In this document: in pieces, positions 35,340 through 45,209 of the stretch | How the letters are laid out: every line of letters starts with the position of its first letter | Numbering within the stretch: position 1 is the first letter of the stretch | NCBI GenBank assembly: GCA_017644375.1 | Contig: JAEPLP010000001.1 | Coordinates: 1,224,001-1,288,000 of the forward strand | Origin: Prochlorococcus marinus CUG1435 | Lineage (GTDB): Bacteria; Cyanobacteriota; Cyanobacteriia; PCC-6307; Cyanobiaceae | Direction: 5' to 3' | Length of the DNA: 64,000 nt | The notes under the pieces: generated by a model | The model's input: the letters and a program-made list of their open reading frames with translations, nothing else | Databases searched by the model: none | Told to the model about the DNA's origin: nothing | Made by a program: the position numbers and the translations under genes

Positions 35340-37673
35340 TTAATCTTTCGGTTTAGCTAGAGGAAGCAGACACTTATCTGAATCACAACCTGCAGGACCA
35401 GCTTCAGATAGTTCTCCTACATCATATTTATTGAGAGCATCGAAGAAGTCATTATTAACTTTCCTCTCAATAACTTTATTTTGCAATGATATATATTCCT
35501 TTTTACTTATTGGTTCAAAAGGCAATCTCGGGAAAGTTGCGTTGGCACTAAACCGAGCTAGTAATGCTGCTGAAATATATCCTTCATTATTTTCTATTGC
35601 ATTATGAATAGCTTTCGCTAAATCCTCGATTTCATTTTCTCTAAATTCAACTGTTGCGGAGGTGTTATGTTCTGTGTAAAACTTCTGTACCTGCATATAA
35701 AAATCAAATTGGGCTAATGCTGAGAAATTATTAATGTCTATTTGGTCCGCGCCCTCTATATTTGCCCAGCTAACTTCTGTAGGGATTTCAACTAACCATT
35801 CTGTACATCTTGGATCAAATGGATTATCAAGTAAGCACCCATTTTCATCTTTATCAGATTGAGATGGTACAACTGAGTAACCATAATCCATGCAAGCTAA
35901 AGCGATAGGATCATTTTTTCTGAAAGTTATTCTTCTAATGAATCTTTGAGCTTTTGGCGGATGCCATCCTGGAGCTGCTCCCGTTAGAAGACTTTTAGTT
36001 CCAGCTGGCTGAACTGTTGTACATCTATTTGGTCTCCTTAGATTATGCTTATCACAATATTCCCATACAGTTTCTTTTACTATTTTTCTCCAAGAATCTA
36101 AGAATTTAGCTTCCTTTTCTTTGAAGGCCTTCCCTTCTTCGCTATTAGGCCTTCCTGCTTCCCACCATTTCAACCATGGCGTCCCAAAGGCATGGACACA
36201 AAAATCAAATAATCCAGTGAAACTTACTCCTACAATAGGATCATATTCCCTACTTTTTCTGTAACGCTCAACTTCAAATTCATGATTAAGTAAGCATGCT
36301 ACAGAGAGAGCGGCTGCTTTAAAAGCTTTTTTTTGCTCTTCAAAATTTCCCGGATCAATCTGATTTAAATGAACTTCAGCCAAATTGCAGTGGAAATCAT
36401 TTCCCAAGATCTCTCCACAAGGGTTAAGTCCATATCGGCTCATCCTGTGGTCTAACTCTTCTTCTGAAAAAGGACCATAACTACTATTTATCCAATTTCT
36501 CGCTTCATCCTTGCCTTGTTCTGAGTAGATTTCAATAAATTCCTTTCTCAATTCATTATCTTTGAGAATATCTGCATTTGACCTTGCGATTGCTTCTGGA
36601 GCAAATTGAATAGCTCCCTCACCTGAATGGAATTGTTTTGTTACTGCATCCAAAACAGTTTGGTAAGTAGGTTTTGTATGGTAAACCCTAGTATGATTGG
36701 CCATCCTGAGGGCATCTTTTTCAGGATCTATTCTCCAATTACCATTTTCATCTTGACTCCATAAATTTTCTTTTGCTGATGCTGCTTCCTTATCATCTGA
36801 AGAAAATTGTCTCATGCCAGCACTTCTTCTTATATTCCCAGCAACTATGGTTACTGCAGCTTCATCAATTAATAAACAACACTCTACTGTACTTAATTTC
36901 CTGCCAATTGCCTTTCCAAGAAGTGATGCGACTCTAGAGTAAAGATCTTTCAATTTGATAGGATTTGCCATGCCACCAAAACCTTTTAATGATTCTCCAG
37001 CAGGCCTGATATCTTCCAAATCAATATAAACATCAATTTCTCTTTCAAGACTCTCGTTACTTGATGCCTCAAGAAGATATTTATAGCTATCTACCCATCC
37101 TCTTCTGCTATCTCCAACTTTGATATGAAGATCTTTTCCTTTGACTTCTAATGATGACTTTTCTTCTCTTTGATCTTTAGGAGTTATTCCAACTTCACTG
37201 ACTGATTTAATATTTATTTTGTTAATTACCGTAGGAAGATTATTTATAAAATGAGGCTCAATTATTGCACCTGTTCCACATCCCATCATTGCTAAGTCCA
37301 TCATTAATGCGAAGGCTTCCCAATCAATTAAGTTTGTTGAGGTACAGTTGTATGCTCCTGAGAAATTTTGGTTCTTATTAATCCAAGGGGTTCCACCTAT
37401 CCATAACCATCTTCCTGAGGGTTGGGCTTTTTGGTTACTTTGCATCTCTCTCATTAGAATTAGTTCTTCTTCAGAAAGTTTTCCTAATTCTTTTAATCCC
37501 GATAAATTCCTTTCGCCTACTTCGCTCCAGTTCTCCCTTTTGCCAGATGTAGTTTTTCTACTATAAGATCTGAAAAAAACTGGATAAGCAGCTGGCGCAG
37601 TCTTTGGAAAATCATCTTTCTTTAGATTATTGGAATTGCTCTCCGAAGAAGCTTTATTTGGTGCAATAGTCAC
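35340..37673 (-). CDS. nrdJ: adenosylcobalamin-dependent ribonucleoside-triphosphate reductase (class II)
   Basis: About 777 residues from a GTG at 37673 (VTIAPNKASSE); an upstream ATG at 37736 would add 21 residues including a hydrophobic run that has no place in this enzyme. Core signatures: MMGCGTGAIIEP, RNIRRSAGMRQFS-like region, NPCGEILGNDFHCNLAEVHLN with the active-site Cys, and QPAGTKSLLTGAAPGWHPPKAQ. The C-terminal SDKCLLPL carries a redox Cys. It reduces NTPs to dNTPs and needs B12, the chelatase for which is at 20.9 kb. It is divergent from the methyltransferase at 37808. Confidence 0.95.
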   Translation of the reverse strand: MTIAPNKASSESNSNNLKKDDFPKTAPAAYPVFFRSYSRKTTSGKRENWSEVGERNLSGLKELGKLSEEELILMREMQSNQKAQPSGRWLWIGGTPWINKNQNFSGAYNCTSTNLIDWEAFALMMDLAMMGCGTGAIIEPHFINNLPTVINKINIKSVSEVGITPKDQREEKSSLEVKGKDLHIKVGDSRRGWVDSYKYLLEASSNESLEREIDVYIDLEDIRPAGESLKGFGGMANPIKLKDLYSRVASLLGKAIGRKLSTVECCLLIDEAAVTIVAGNIRRSAGMRQFSSDDKEAASAKENLWSQDENGNWRIDPEKDALRMANHTRVYHTKPTYQTVLDAVTKQFHSGEGAIQFAPEAIARSNADILKDNELRKEFIEIYSEQGKDEARNWINSSYGPFSEEELDHRMSRYGLNPCGEILGNDFHCNLAEVHLNQIDPGNFEEQKKAFKAAALSVACLLNHEFEVERYRKSREYDPIVGVSFTGLFDFCVHAFGTPWLKWWEAGRPNSEEGKAFKEKEAKFLDSWRKIVKETVWEYCDKHNLRRPNRCTTVQPAGTKSLLTGAAPGWHPPKAQRFIRRITFRKNDPIALACMDYGYSVVPSQSDKDENGCLLDNPFDPRCTEWLVEIPTEVSWANIEGADQIDINNFSALAQFDFYMQVQKFYTEHNTSATVEFRENEIEDLAKAIHNAIENNEGYISAALLARFSANATFPRLPFEPISKKEYISLQNKVIERKVNNDFFDALNKYDVGELSEAGPAGCDSDKCLLPLAKPKD

Positions 37674-37807
37674 GATAAAAAAAACGTATGTAAATAACCC
37701 GTACTGGAAGAATAACTCTACCTGTGGCGTCTGCAACTATTCTTACCACTATTTAACGGTTTGTGTAGAATTATGTTTAATATGAAATCTTTGTTTCAAG
37801 AAAGGAT

Positions 37808-38503
37808 ATGGAAAGAGTCCCCGAACCTGAATTAATGGAAGAAAAAAAGCAGGTCATTTCTTATGACGAAGCTGATTTTTCAGAAGGGGAAGTTAATCTA
37901 ATTAATCAAATAAATCAATATCTTTTGAAAAAAAATATTTCTTTAGGTGAAAAAGATTTAATAGTTGATTTAGGATGCGGCCCAGGAAATATTTCTGAGA
38001 AGTTAGCAATAAAATGGCCTAATACTGAGGTCGTAGGAATAGATGGTTCTAAAGAGATGATTTTGAGAGCAGAATATAATAAAAGTATTTCTACTAGTCA
38101 AAAAAAATTAAAAAATTTACGCTACATTTGTTCTGACATAAAAGACATTAAATCGAATAATTTCTTACTTAAAAAAAGGATTAGTTTGCTTGTAAGCAAT
38201 AGTTTGATACATCACATTACTAATCTTGAGGATTTCTTCAACACCATAAGAAGTTTGTCTAGTGTTTTCACTGTAAATTTTCACAAGGATTTAAAAAGGC
38301 CATTAGATGAAAAGTCAGCTTTAGAACTCAAAGCACAATGTTCAAAAAAATATAACGAGATTTTAACAAATGATTATTATGCATCTTTAAGAGCTTCTTA
38401 TACTTTTAAAGAGTTAAAAAAATTCACTTTAGAGAATGATCTATCCTCTTTAGATGTGTTTGAAGAAGGTGATAATTATTTAATAGTCTATGGTAATGTT
38501 TAA
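37808..38503 (+). CDS. SAM-dependent methyltransferase
   Basis: 231 residues. Motif I DLIVDLGCGPGNISEKLA, acidic loop VVGIDGSKEMI, and motif IV-like LLVSNSLIHHI identify a class I methyltransferase of the methyltransferase-11/25 type. Substrate unknown. It starts 134 nt from the nrdJ start in divergent orientation and is followed by prfC 31 nt later, probably in one transcript. Confidence 0.8.
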   Translation: MERVPEPELMEEKKQVISYDEADFSEGEVNLINQINQYLLKKNISLGEKDLIVDLGCGPGNISEKLAIKWPNTEVVGIDGSKEMILRAEYNKSISTSQKKLKNLRYICSDIKDIKSNNFLLKKRISLLVSNSLIHHITNLEDFFNTIRSLSSVFTVNFHKDLKRPLDEKSALELKAQCSKKYNEILTNDYYASLRASYTFKELKKFTLENDLSSLDVFEEGDNYLIVYGNV

Positions 38504-38534
38504 GAACTAATTGAAAGGTGCTTATATTATATAA

Positions 38535-40172
38535 ATGAGCTTAGGTACAAAAATTCTAAATAATAAAGAAATACTGGATGCGGTAAATAAAAGAAGAAAT
38601 TTTGCTATTATTTCCCATCCAGATGCTGGGAAAACGACTCTTACTGAAAAGCTTCTTTTGTATGGAGGCGCCATTCAACAGGCAGGAGCCGTGAAAGCTA
38701 GGGGTAATCAGAGAAAAGCTACCTCAGACTGGATGGAACTTGAGAAACAAAGAGGTATTTCTATTACCTCAACTGTATTGCAATTTGAATATGAAAGATC
38801 AGTAATCAATCTATTAGATACACCAGGACACCAAGATTTTTCTGAAGATACTTATAGAACATTAGCTGCTGCTGATAATGCAGTTATGTTGGAAGATGCT
38901 GCTAAAGGACTAGAACCTCAAACCAGAAAATTGTTTGAAGTTTGCAAGATGCGAAAAATACCAATATTTACTTTCATAAATAAAATGGATAGACCAGGAA
39001 GAGATCCATTTTCTTTACTAGATGAAATTGAATCAGAACTTGGACTAAATACTTTACCTATTAACTGGCCAATTGGGAGTGGTGAGGAATTTAGAGGGGT
39101 TATTGATAGATTTTCGAGGGAGGTTATTTTATTTGATAAAGCCTTGAGAGGGAAACAATCGAATGAGAAAAGATTAAGTCTTGAAGATAAAGAGCTATCA
39201 AAATACGTAGAGAGAGATTTACTCGAAAACTCACTTGAAGAATTGGAGGTCCTTGATGAGGCAGGATCGAAATTTGAAACAGAAAAAGTCTTTAATGGCT
39301 CTTTAACCCCAGTTTTCTTTGGATCTGCTATGACAAATTTTGGAGTAAGACCATTTTTAGATAGTTTTTTAAAAATGGCACAAAAACCAACTTCAAGAAA
39401 TAGTAATAAAGGGGATATTGAACCTGCAAGCGATGAATTTAGTGGATTTGTTTTTAAGCTGCAGGCAAATATGGATCCAAAGCACAGAGATAGGGTTGCT
39501 TTTATAAGAGTTTGTAGTGGCAAATTTGAAAAGGATATGTCAGTTAAACATTCCAGAACTGGGAAAACAATCAGATTATCAAGACCACAAAAAATATTTG
39601 GGCAAGATAGAGAAGTAGTTGATGATGCCTATCCTGGAGATGTTATTGGTTTAAATAATCCGGGTATGTTTTCTATTGGAGATACTCTTTATACTGGTGC
39701 GCATCTGGAATATGAGGGCATACCATCCTTTAGTCCTGAAATATTCAGCTGGCTAAGAAATCCAAATCCCTCAGCATTTAAAAACTTTAGAAAGGGTGTT
39801 AATGAACTTCGAGAAGAAGGTGCTGTTCAGATTCTTTATGACTTTGATGAGAGCAAAAGAGACCCTATACTCGCAGCTGTTGGTCAATTGCAGTTGGAGG
39901 TAGTAACTCACAGATTAAAAAGTGAATATGGTGTTGATGCAAATCTTGAAGCAATGCCATATCAATTGGCTAGATGGATTTCTGATGGATGGCCAGCCAT
40001 TGAAAAACTAGGCAGAATATTTAATTGTAAAATAGTTAAAGATTGTTGGAATAGGCCAGTTATTCTTTTCAAAAATGAGTGGAATCTAAATCAATTTGTT
40101 GAAGACAATAATCAATTAAATTTAAACAAAGTTGCTCCTGTTGTTAGTGGAGTCGAACCAATTGTTTTATAA
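38535..40172 (+). CDS. prfC: peptide chain release factor 3
   Basis: 545 residues. Translational GTPase with G1 [15 protein letters not shown], the RGISITST switch, [16 protein letters not shown] and [10 protein letters not shown], followed by domain II and an RF3-specific C-terminal part. It recycles RF1/RF2 from the ribosome after peptide release. Complete and collinear with the bacterial protein. Confidence 0.95.
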   Translation: MSLGTKILNNKEILDAVNKRRNFAIISHPDAGKTTLTEKLLLYGGAIQQAGAVKARGNQRKATSDWMELEKQRGISITSTVLQFEYERSVINLLDTPGHQDFSEDTYRTLAAADNAVMLEDAAKGLEPQTRKLFEVCKMRKIPIFTFINKMDRPGRDPFSLLDEIESELGLNTLPINWPIGSGEEFRGVIDRFSREVILFDKALRGKQSNEKRLSLEDKELSKYVERDLLENSLEELEVLDEAGSKFETEKVFNGSLTPVFFGSAMTNFGVRPFLDSFLKMAQKPTSRNSNKGDIEPASDEFSGFVFKLQANMDPKHRDRVAFIRVCSGKFEKDMSVKHSRTGKTIRLSRPQKIFGQDREVVDDAYPGDVIGLNNPGMFSIGDTLYTGAHLEYEGIPSFSPEIFSWLRNPNPSAFKNFRKGVNELREEGAVQILYDFDESKRDPILAAVGQLQLEVVTHRLKSEYGVDANLEAMPYQLARWISDGWPAIEKLGRIFNCKIVKDCWNRPVILFKNEWNLNQFVEDNNQLNLNKVAPVVSGVEPIVL

Positions 40173-40223
40173 AGTCTTAATGGATTATAAAATTAGTTAA
40201 TCTGTAAGTATTGGTAAAAAATT

Positions 40224-40898
40224 TTGGATTCAAACAATAGTAAAAACAATAACGAAAAATCACCTTATGAAATTTTAGGTGTAAAAGAAGGCGCTGCTTT
40301 TGAAGATATTCAGAAGGCTAGAGATATTAAAGTTAAAGAGGCTGGTGAAGATTTAATTTTAAAAGCGAAAATAGAATCCTCTTTTGATCAATTACTCATG
40401 GGTAGTTTGAAAGCCAGGCAATCAGGAAATGTAAGCTATGAAGCTGTGAGTGCCTCAAAAAAAGAAAAACAAATTAATCAATTTACTAATAATAAATTCC
40501 CACTTCTTTCTAAGATAAAAAATTTAAATAATAACTCTAACAATTCAAGTCAATATAGTCTGCCAAAAATAACTACCCCCTCATTTGATAATCTTTCAAT
40601 AAAAATATCTGTTGGGCTATTATTTTTAATTTTATTATTTATCAGTCCAGACTCTAATAATAGACTTTTACTCTCTATCTCAACATTAATACTTACCTAT
40701 ACTCAAATTAAATCAGGGAAAAGATTTATAGGTTCTCTGGGTTGGAGTGTTACCTTTCTCTCGATAGGATTAATATTTGGTGGATTGCTTGAAAATAATT
40801 CTTTCATTCAGGAAGTATCAAACAACTCTTTATCAATACAAAAAATTCAAAGTATTCCGGCCATGGTTATTTTATGGCTAGGCGTAATTTTTTTATGA
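40224..40898 (+). CDS. CPP1-like (DUF3353) J-like membrane protein
   Basis: 224 residues, TTG start. The N-terminal [29 protein letters not shown] is a J-like domain without the HPD motif; the C-terminal half has three to four membrane helices ([32 protein letters not shown]). This is the arrangement of the CPP1/CDF1 family, which in plants helps stabilise POR. Prochlorococcus has such a protein; its link to chlorophyll synthesis is inferred. Overlaps hslO by 6 nt at the 3' end. Confidence 0.82.
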   Translation: MDSNNSKNNNEKSPYEILGVKEGAAFEDIQKARDIKVKEAGEDLILKAKIESSFDQLLMGSLKARQSGNVSYEAVSASKKEKQINQFTNNKFPLLSKIKNLNNNSNNSSQYSLPKITTPSFDNLSIKISVGLLFLILLFISPDSNNRLLLSISTLILTYTQIKSGKRFIGSLGWSVTFLSIGLIFGGLLENNSFIQEVSNNSLSIQKIQSIPAMVILWLGVIFL

Positions 40899-41801
40899 TT
40901 GATTTTCTACTATAGATTTAATTTCTTCATAATTTATAAGATATTTATTTTTACAAAATTCACAAACCAACTCTGCTTTGCCATCTTTCTTGAGGATGTC
41001 CTCTAACTCGCTCTTATCAAGCATTTTCATCGCGTTTAAACTTCTTTGTTTGGAACACTTGCATTTAAAACTCACTTCTTGAGAACGAGCTTTTTCAGAG
41101 ATTGATTTATCGTCAATATCGGGAAATATATTTCTAATTAAATCAAGAAGGTTATCTTTAGACTTAAATAGATCTTCGCTGAAAGAATTAATTTCTTTGC
41201 ATCTTTCTTCAAGTAGTGAGACTAGCAGAGGGTCAGTATCTTTTTTAGGTAAAACTTGAGCTAATAAGCCACCACTGCAAATAACACTTTTATTTTGAAT
41301 TTTTTCTCCAATAAATACAGCAGAGGGAGTTTGCTCTGAATGATACAAATATGAAGCTAAGTCTTCAGCAATATTTCCATTTACTAATTCAACAGTGCTT
41401 GTAAAGGGTTCTCCAAATCCACTATCTCTAATTACATTTAAATATCCTGTACCTAATGCTTTTGTAAAATCAAAAGAATATTTATTATTATCTATTTTGA
41501 CTAGGTCCAATTCTAAATTAGGATCCCCTACATAACCCCTAACTTTCCCGTCTCTACCTGCATCAACTAGTAATCCCTTCAAAGGTCCGTCAGATCTAAC
41601 TCTTAAAGTGACTCTCCCATGCATTATTTTCATTGAGCTTGCTAAAAGCAGTGAAGCACTAAATGCTCTGCCTAAGATACAGGTGGTTAAGTAAGAAAGG
41701 CCATGTCTTTTTTTTGCTTCTAAAGAAGATTCTGTTGTTAAGACCGCAACTAATCTTATTCCTCCATTGGCTGCAGTAGCCCGAACTATCCTATCCTGCA
41801 T
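40893..41801 (-). CDS. hslO: Hsp33 redox-regulated chaperone
   Basis: 302 residues. N-terminal domain with [18 protein letters not shown] and [18 protein letters not shown]-terminal redox switch FKCKCS and, about 30 residues later, CEFC, giving the Cx-C and CxxC zinc site that opens on oxidation. Holdase for unfolding proteins under oxidative stress. Its start overlaps the end of the upstream ABC ATPase gene by 11 nt. Confidence 0.95.
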   Translation of the reverse strand: MQDRIVRATAANGGIRLVAVLTTESSLEAKKRHGLSYLTTCILGRAFSASLLLASSMKIMHGRVTLRVRSDGPLKGLLVDAGRDGKVRGYVGDPNLELDLVKIDNNKYSFDFTKALGTGYLNVIRDSGFGEPFTSTVELVNGNIAEDLASYLYHSEQTPSAVFIGEKIQNKSVICSGGLLAQVLPKKDTDPLLVSLLEERCKEINSFSEDLFKSKDNLLDLIRNIFPDIDDKSISEKARSQEVSFKCKCSKQRSLNAMKMLDKSELEDILKKDGKAELVCEFCKNKYLINYEEIKSIVENQS

Positions 41802-42438
41802 GATTTTCTTTCATAAAATTTTTGATTTTCCCTTTTTCCAAGAATAATATCCTAGAAGGAATTCCCTCAAATAAGGCAGGTTCATGAGTAACAATAATAA
41901 TTGTATTTTTATTTTTTAAATCAAGAATTAAATTCTTCACATCATTTCTCATTGAATAGTCTAATCCAGCAGTTGGTTCATCAAGTAAAAGAATTGAGGG
42001 GTTTCTAAGAAGTTGAACTGCTACAGCTAACCGCCTTTGTTGTCCGCCACTTAGCTGTTCTGGCGGTTGAGTCAGATTAATTTTTTTCAAACCAACTTTA
42101 TTTAAAACTATTTCTATATTTTTTTCTCTTAAAGATTTATGGCCTATTTTTAATTCTTTACCAATGGTTGTACCTATAAAGTATCTTTCAGGAAATTGGA
42201 ATACTACTCCACAAAACCATCTTCTTTGTCTAGAAGACAAAATTTTATTCTTCCAAGTAATTTTTCCCTTTTGCGGATTTGTTAATCCGCTTATTATTTC
42301 GAGTAGTGTTGTTTTCCCAGAACCACTATTGCCGCAAATTAAAATGATTTCATTTTCATGAACTTTTAAATTTAAATTGTCTATTATTTTTCTTTCACCA
42401 GTTTGGGGTTGATAAGATATTTCTTTTAAATCAAGCAT
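41791..42438 (-). CDS. ABC transporter ATP-binding protein (CbiO/EcfA-like)
   Basis: 215 residues. Walker [11 protein letters not shown], the [12 protein letters not shown] signature, Walker [14 protein letters not shown] and the switch His in IIIVTHEPA. The short single-domain form with a Q-loop FQFPERYF resembles the ATPases of ECF/cobalt-type importers. No permease is next to it, so the transported substrate is unknown. Overlaps hslO by 11 nt, likely one transcript. Confidence 0.85.
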   Translation of the reverse strand: MLDLKEISYQPQTGERKIIDNLNLKVHENEIILICGNSGSGKTTLLEIISGLTNPQKGKITWKNKILSSRQRRWFCGVVFQFPERYFIGTTIGKELKIGHKSLREKNIEIVLNKVGLKKINLTQPPEQLSGGQQRRLAVAVQLLRNPSILLLDEPTAGLDYSMRNDVKNLILDLKNKNTIIIVTHEPALFEGIPSRILFLEKGKIKNFMKENHAG

Positions 42439-42522
42439 TATTAATTAAGTTGTAGGTATGAATTTGAATCTAGTAATAACTTACTTATAATAGCTGTAGA
42501 TCTTAAAAAGATATTAGTCAAT

Positions 42523-42966
42523 ATGAATATTATTTTTAGGGAAGTTGATCCTTTTAATTGTTGGATATGGATCAGGTTTTCAGAATCACCGACTCAAGAC
42601 GAAAAAAATTATTTAGATGGTGTTTTTGATAGTTGGTACGTTTTAGGAAGGTTAGGTGGATTTAATTCTGAAAATATGCAAACTCATGAAGAGGGTTCCG
42701 ATCTAAGTTGGATGTCCTATGATAATGACCAAAAAAATGCATCTCTTCCAGCCTTAATGCATAATTTAGGAATTATGGAATATCAAAATCTTTGGGGAAG
42801 ATGTTGGGTTGATTTTGGAACTTCAGACTCCATTTCAATAGATATATTAATTAATTCTTTGAATGAGATATCAAATAATTATGTAAAAATTGAAGAGTTA
42901 ATTATTGGGGGTGAAAATAATGATTGGACAGTTGAAGAACATGAAGATTTAGTTTTCAAAGATTAA
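42523..42966 (+). CDS. DUF3531 family protein
   Basis: 147 residues. The sequence NCWIWIRFSESPTQDEKNYLDGVFDSWYVLGRLGGFNSEN and DLSWMSYD and LWGRCWVDFGTSD match a cyanobacterial/plastid family of unknown function (DUF3531). Soluble, acidic. It starts the row rsmE-VTE6-like on the same strand (9 nt to rsmE), so it is probably in an operon with them. Confidence 0.82.
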   Translation: MNIIFREVDPFNCWIWIRFSESPTQDEKNYLDGVFDSWYVLGRLGGFNSENMQTHEEGSDLSWMSYDNDQKNASLPALMHNLGIMEYQNLWGRCWVDFGTSDSISIDILINSLNEISNNYVKIEELIIGGENNDWTVEEHEDLVFKD

Positions 42967-42975
42967 GTGTTTTAG

Positions 42976-43749
42976 ATGGAAGACTTAACAAGATTAATTA
43001 TTTCCCATGAAAGAATTGAAAATATTAAGAACAATAATTTAGAACTTTCTAAAGAAGAGGCTCATTATTTAAATAAAGTAATGAGGATAAAAAATGGTAA
43101 AAAAATATTTATAGCTAACGGAGAGGGTTCATTATGGAAAGCTATAAAAGTTAAAAATGATTGCTTAGAAATAATTAAATCAAAAAAACCTTACTTATCT
43201 CAAGAACAAGAAATTCACTTATTAGGAATAGCTGTTGTTATACCAAAAAGTGGTTTTGAGGATATTTTAAAAATGTGTACTGAAATAGGAATTGATTATA
43301 TACAGCCATTATTTTCAGAAAGACAGGTAAACAAAAATTTAAATTTTTCTAGAAAACTTTTGAGATGGAATTTAATTATCAATGAAGCTGTTGAGCAAAG
43401 TGAGAGATTATGGAAACCATTTATTTTAAATGGAATGGATATTATTGAATGGCTAAAAAGTAGAGATAATCAAGAAAGAGTTTCAATTTCTATAACTAGA
43501 GAAGAAACACTATATGACTTAAATCAATGGTTAAGAAAACAACAAGAATTTGTAAATAAAAAAGGAGGTATTTTTTGGAATGTAATTGGTCCTGAAGGAG
43601 GTTGGTCCGCTAAAGAAATTGATTTTTTTAAAAAAAATAATATTACCTTTGTTAAGCTTTCCGAAACTATCTTGAGAACTTCAACAGCTAGTATTAACGC
43701 ATCATCAATTCTAAATCAGTGGAGAATTGATTTGAAATTAAAGAATTAG
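42976..43749 (+). CDS. rsmE: 16S rRNA m3U1498 methyltransferase RsmE
   Basis: 257 residues. An N-terminal PUA-like part (HYLNKVMRIKNGKKIFIANGEG) and the SPOUT knot with IGPEGGWSAKEIDFF and KLSETILRTSTASINA. It methylates U1498 of 16S rRNA. It lies 9 nt after the DUF3531 gene and 6 nt before the VTE6-like gene. The length and motifs are complete. Confidence 0.93.
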   Translation: MEDLTRLIISHERIENIKNNNLELSKEEAHYLNKVMRIKNGKKIFIANGEGSLWKAIKVKNDCLEIIKSKKPYLSQEQEIHLLGIAVVIPKSGFEDILKMCTEIGIDYIQPLFSERQVNKNLNFSRKLLRWNLIINEAVEQSERLWKPFILNGMDIIEWLKSRDNQERVSISITREETLYDLNQWLRKQQEFVNKKGGIFWNVIGPEGGWSAKEIDFFKKNNITFVKLSETILRTSTASINASSILNQWRIDLKLKN

Positions 43750-43755
43750 ATAAAT

Positions 43756-44499
43756 ATGGATTTAATTAGAAATCAATTTTTTATAGGTTTTTGCATTAAT
43801 TTTATTTTGATTTATATATTTTGCAGGATTCCTTTGATGACAAAAAGTGGTTGGGTAAGTGCAGGAATCTTAGGAACAATTTTGTGGGGATGTTTGTCTT
43901 GGCAGGGATGGATGGCAGTTGTAATTTATTTATTATTTGGATCTCTCGTTACCAAAATAGGTTTTAAATTTAAAAAAGAACAAGGAATTGCTGAAAAAAG
44001 AGGCGGGAGGAGAGGTCCTGAGAATGTATGGGGCTCAGCAGCTACAGGATTATTTCTTGCCATTATGACCAAATTTAATGCTGCCAATGTAGTGATGTTT
44101 AAAGTAGGTTTTGCTGCAAGCTTTGCTGCAAAGTTGGCGGATACTTTTGGCAGCGAAATTGGAAAAAGATATGGTAAAGACACATACTTAATTACTTCAC
44201 TTAAAAAGGTGGATAGGGGAACTGAAGGAGGAATAAGTATAGAAGGAACATTAGCTAGTGTTTTGGGATCAATATTTATGGCTTTTATAATGCTTCGGCT
44301 ATCAATTATTTCTACAAAATATCATTTTATAGTTGTTGTAGTTTCAGGATTCTTGGCAACACTCTCTGAAAGTATTATTGGTGCTAAATATCAAAACAAA
44401 TATAAATTAAGTAATGAATTGGTAAATGCTATTCAGACAAGTATTGCTTCTGTTTTTGCTATCTTTGCCCTTATTTTATATTCATATTTTTTAAATTAA
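43756..44499 (+). CDS. VTE6-like DUF92 membrane protein (phytyl-phosphate kinase family)
   Basis: 247 residues, six to seven membrane segments. RGGRRGPENVWGSAATGL, ASFAAKLADTFGSEIGKRYGK and RGTEGGISIEGTLAS are the family signatures. In plants and cyanobacteria the homolog VTE6 phosphorylates phytyl phosphate for tocopherol/phylloquinone or chlorophyll recycling. Prochlorococcus could use it for phytol salvage from divinyl chlorophyll; this is an inference from the family. Last gene of the operon. Confidence 0.85.
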   Translation: MDLIRNQFFIGFCINFILIYIFCRIPLMTKSGWVSAGILGTILWGCLSWQGWMAVVIYLLFGSLVTKIGFKFKKEQGIAEKRGGRRGPENVWGSAATGLFLAIMTKFNAANVVMFKVGFAASFAAKLADTFGSEIGKRYGKDTYLITSLKKVDRGTEGGISIEGTLASVLGSIFMAFIMLRLSIISTKYHFIVVVVSGFLATLSESIIGAKYQNKYKLSNELVNAIQTSIASVFAIFALILYSYFLN

Positions 44500-44515
44500 T
44501 AATATTTGGAAAGAC

Positions 44516-45160
44516 CTAAGATTCCTTCCATTTTGTAAGAATCTCCCAGCTTTTAAGTCTTTGGAAAAGCCAGAAATGACCTTCGGAATTTAGATGAATT
44601 CCATCATGCGTAATCCAATTTTTACTCCTTTTATCAGAGTACATTTCTCTAAAAGTAGGAAGAAATGGGACATTCTGATTGAGGCATACTTCCTCCATTC
44701 TCCTTTCATAAGAATTACAAAAATCATTTGAGTACCATAGACATCCTGCGAAAGGCATTTTGCTTTCGTCAACTGGTGTCAAACCAATAACAAATACATT
44801 TGTTTGAGATTTCATTTCATTAATTAGCCTCTCTAATCCATATTCAAATCCATCTATATCTAATTGATGCCTTCCATTTATCTGACCAATTGCTGCAGTG
44901 TCGTTAAGACCTACATTTAGTAGGATTGCTTTAGGTTTATTTCTTCTCGTTTCTCCTCTAGATGACCATTCTTTTTCCCATCTAGATGAAACTTTTTCTA
45001 TCCCATCTCCCCTAACGCCAAGTTGATAAATAACTGGCCCATTTTGGTTGTTGCACCAATCTTTTCTAAGCCTCTCACACCATCCGCCACCCTCATTATC
45101 TCCCCATCCATAAACTGAGCTATCTCCAATTACAACTAGCTGTTTTGGTAAACTAATCAC
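44516..45160 (-). CDS. SGNH/GDSL hydrolase
   Basis: 214 residues. LVVIGDSSVYGWGD gives the GDS nucleophile block (Ser near residue 14), LLNVGLNDTA the N block, and THDGIHLNSEGH the D-x-x-H end of the triad. An esterase/lipase-like enzyme, cytoplasmic because no signal peptide is seen. Substrate unknown. Convergent with the VTE6-like gene and 49 nt before the PhnE gene stop. Confidence 0.88.
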   Translation of the reverse strand: MISLPKQLVVIGDSSVYGWGDNEGGGWCERLRKDWCNNQNGPVIYQLGVRGDGIEKVSSRWEKEWSSRGETRRNKPKAILLNVGLNDTAAIGQINGRHQLDIDGFEYGLERLINEMKSQTNVFVIGLTPVDESKMPFAGCLWYSNDFCNSYERRMEEVCLNQNVPFLPTFREMYSDKRSKNWITHDGIHLNSEGHFWLFQRLKSWEILTKWKES

Positions 45161-45209
45161 TATAACCGGAAAAAAATAATTACTTGATTTAACAAATTAT
45201 CCTTACAAA

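Noticed and set aside
38918-39523. 201-codon open frame antisense to prfC
   Set aside because: Full overlap with a highly conserved translation factor; no motif. A long antisense shadow.
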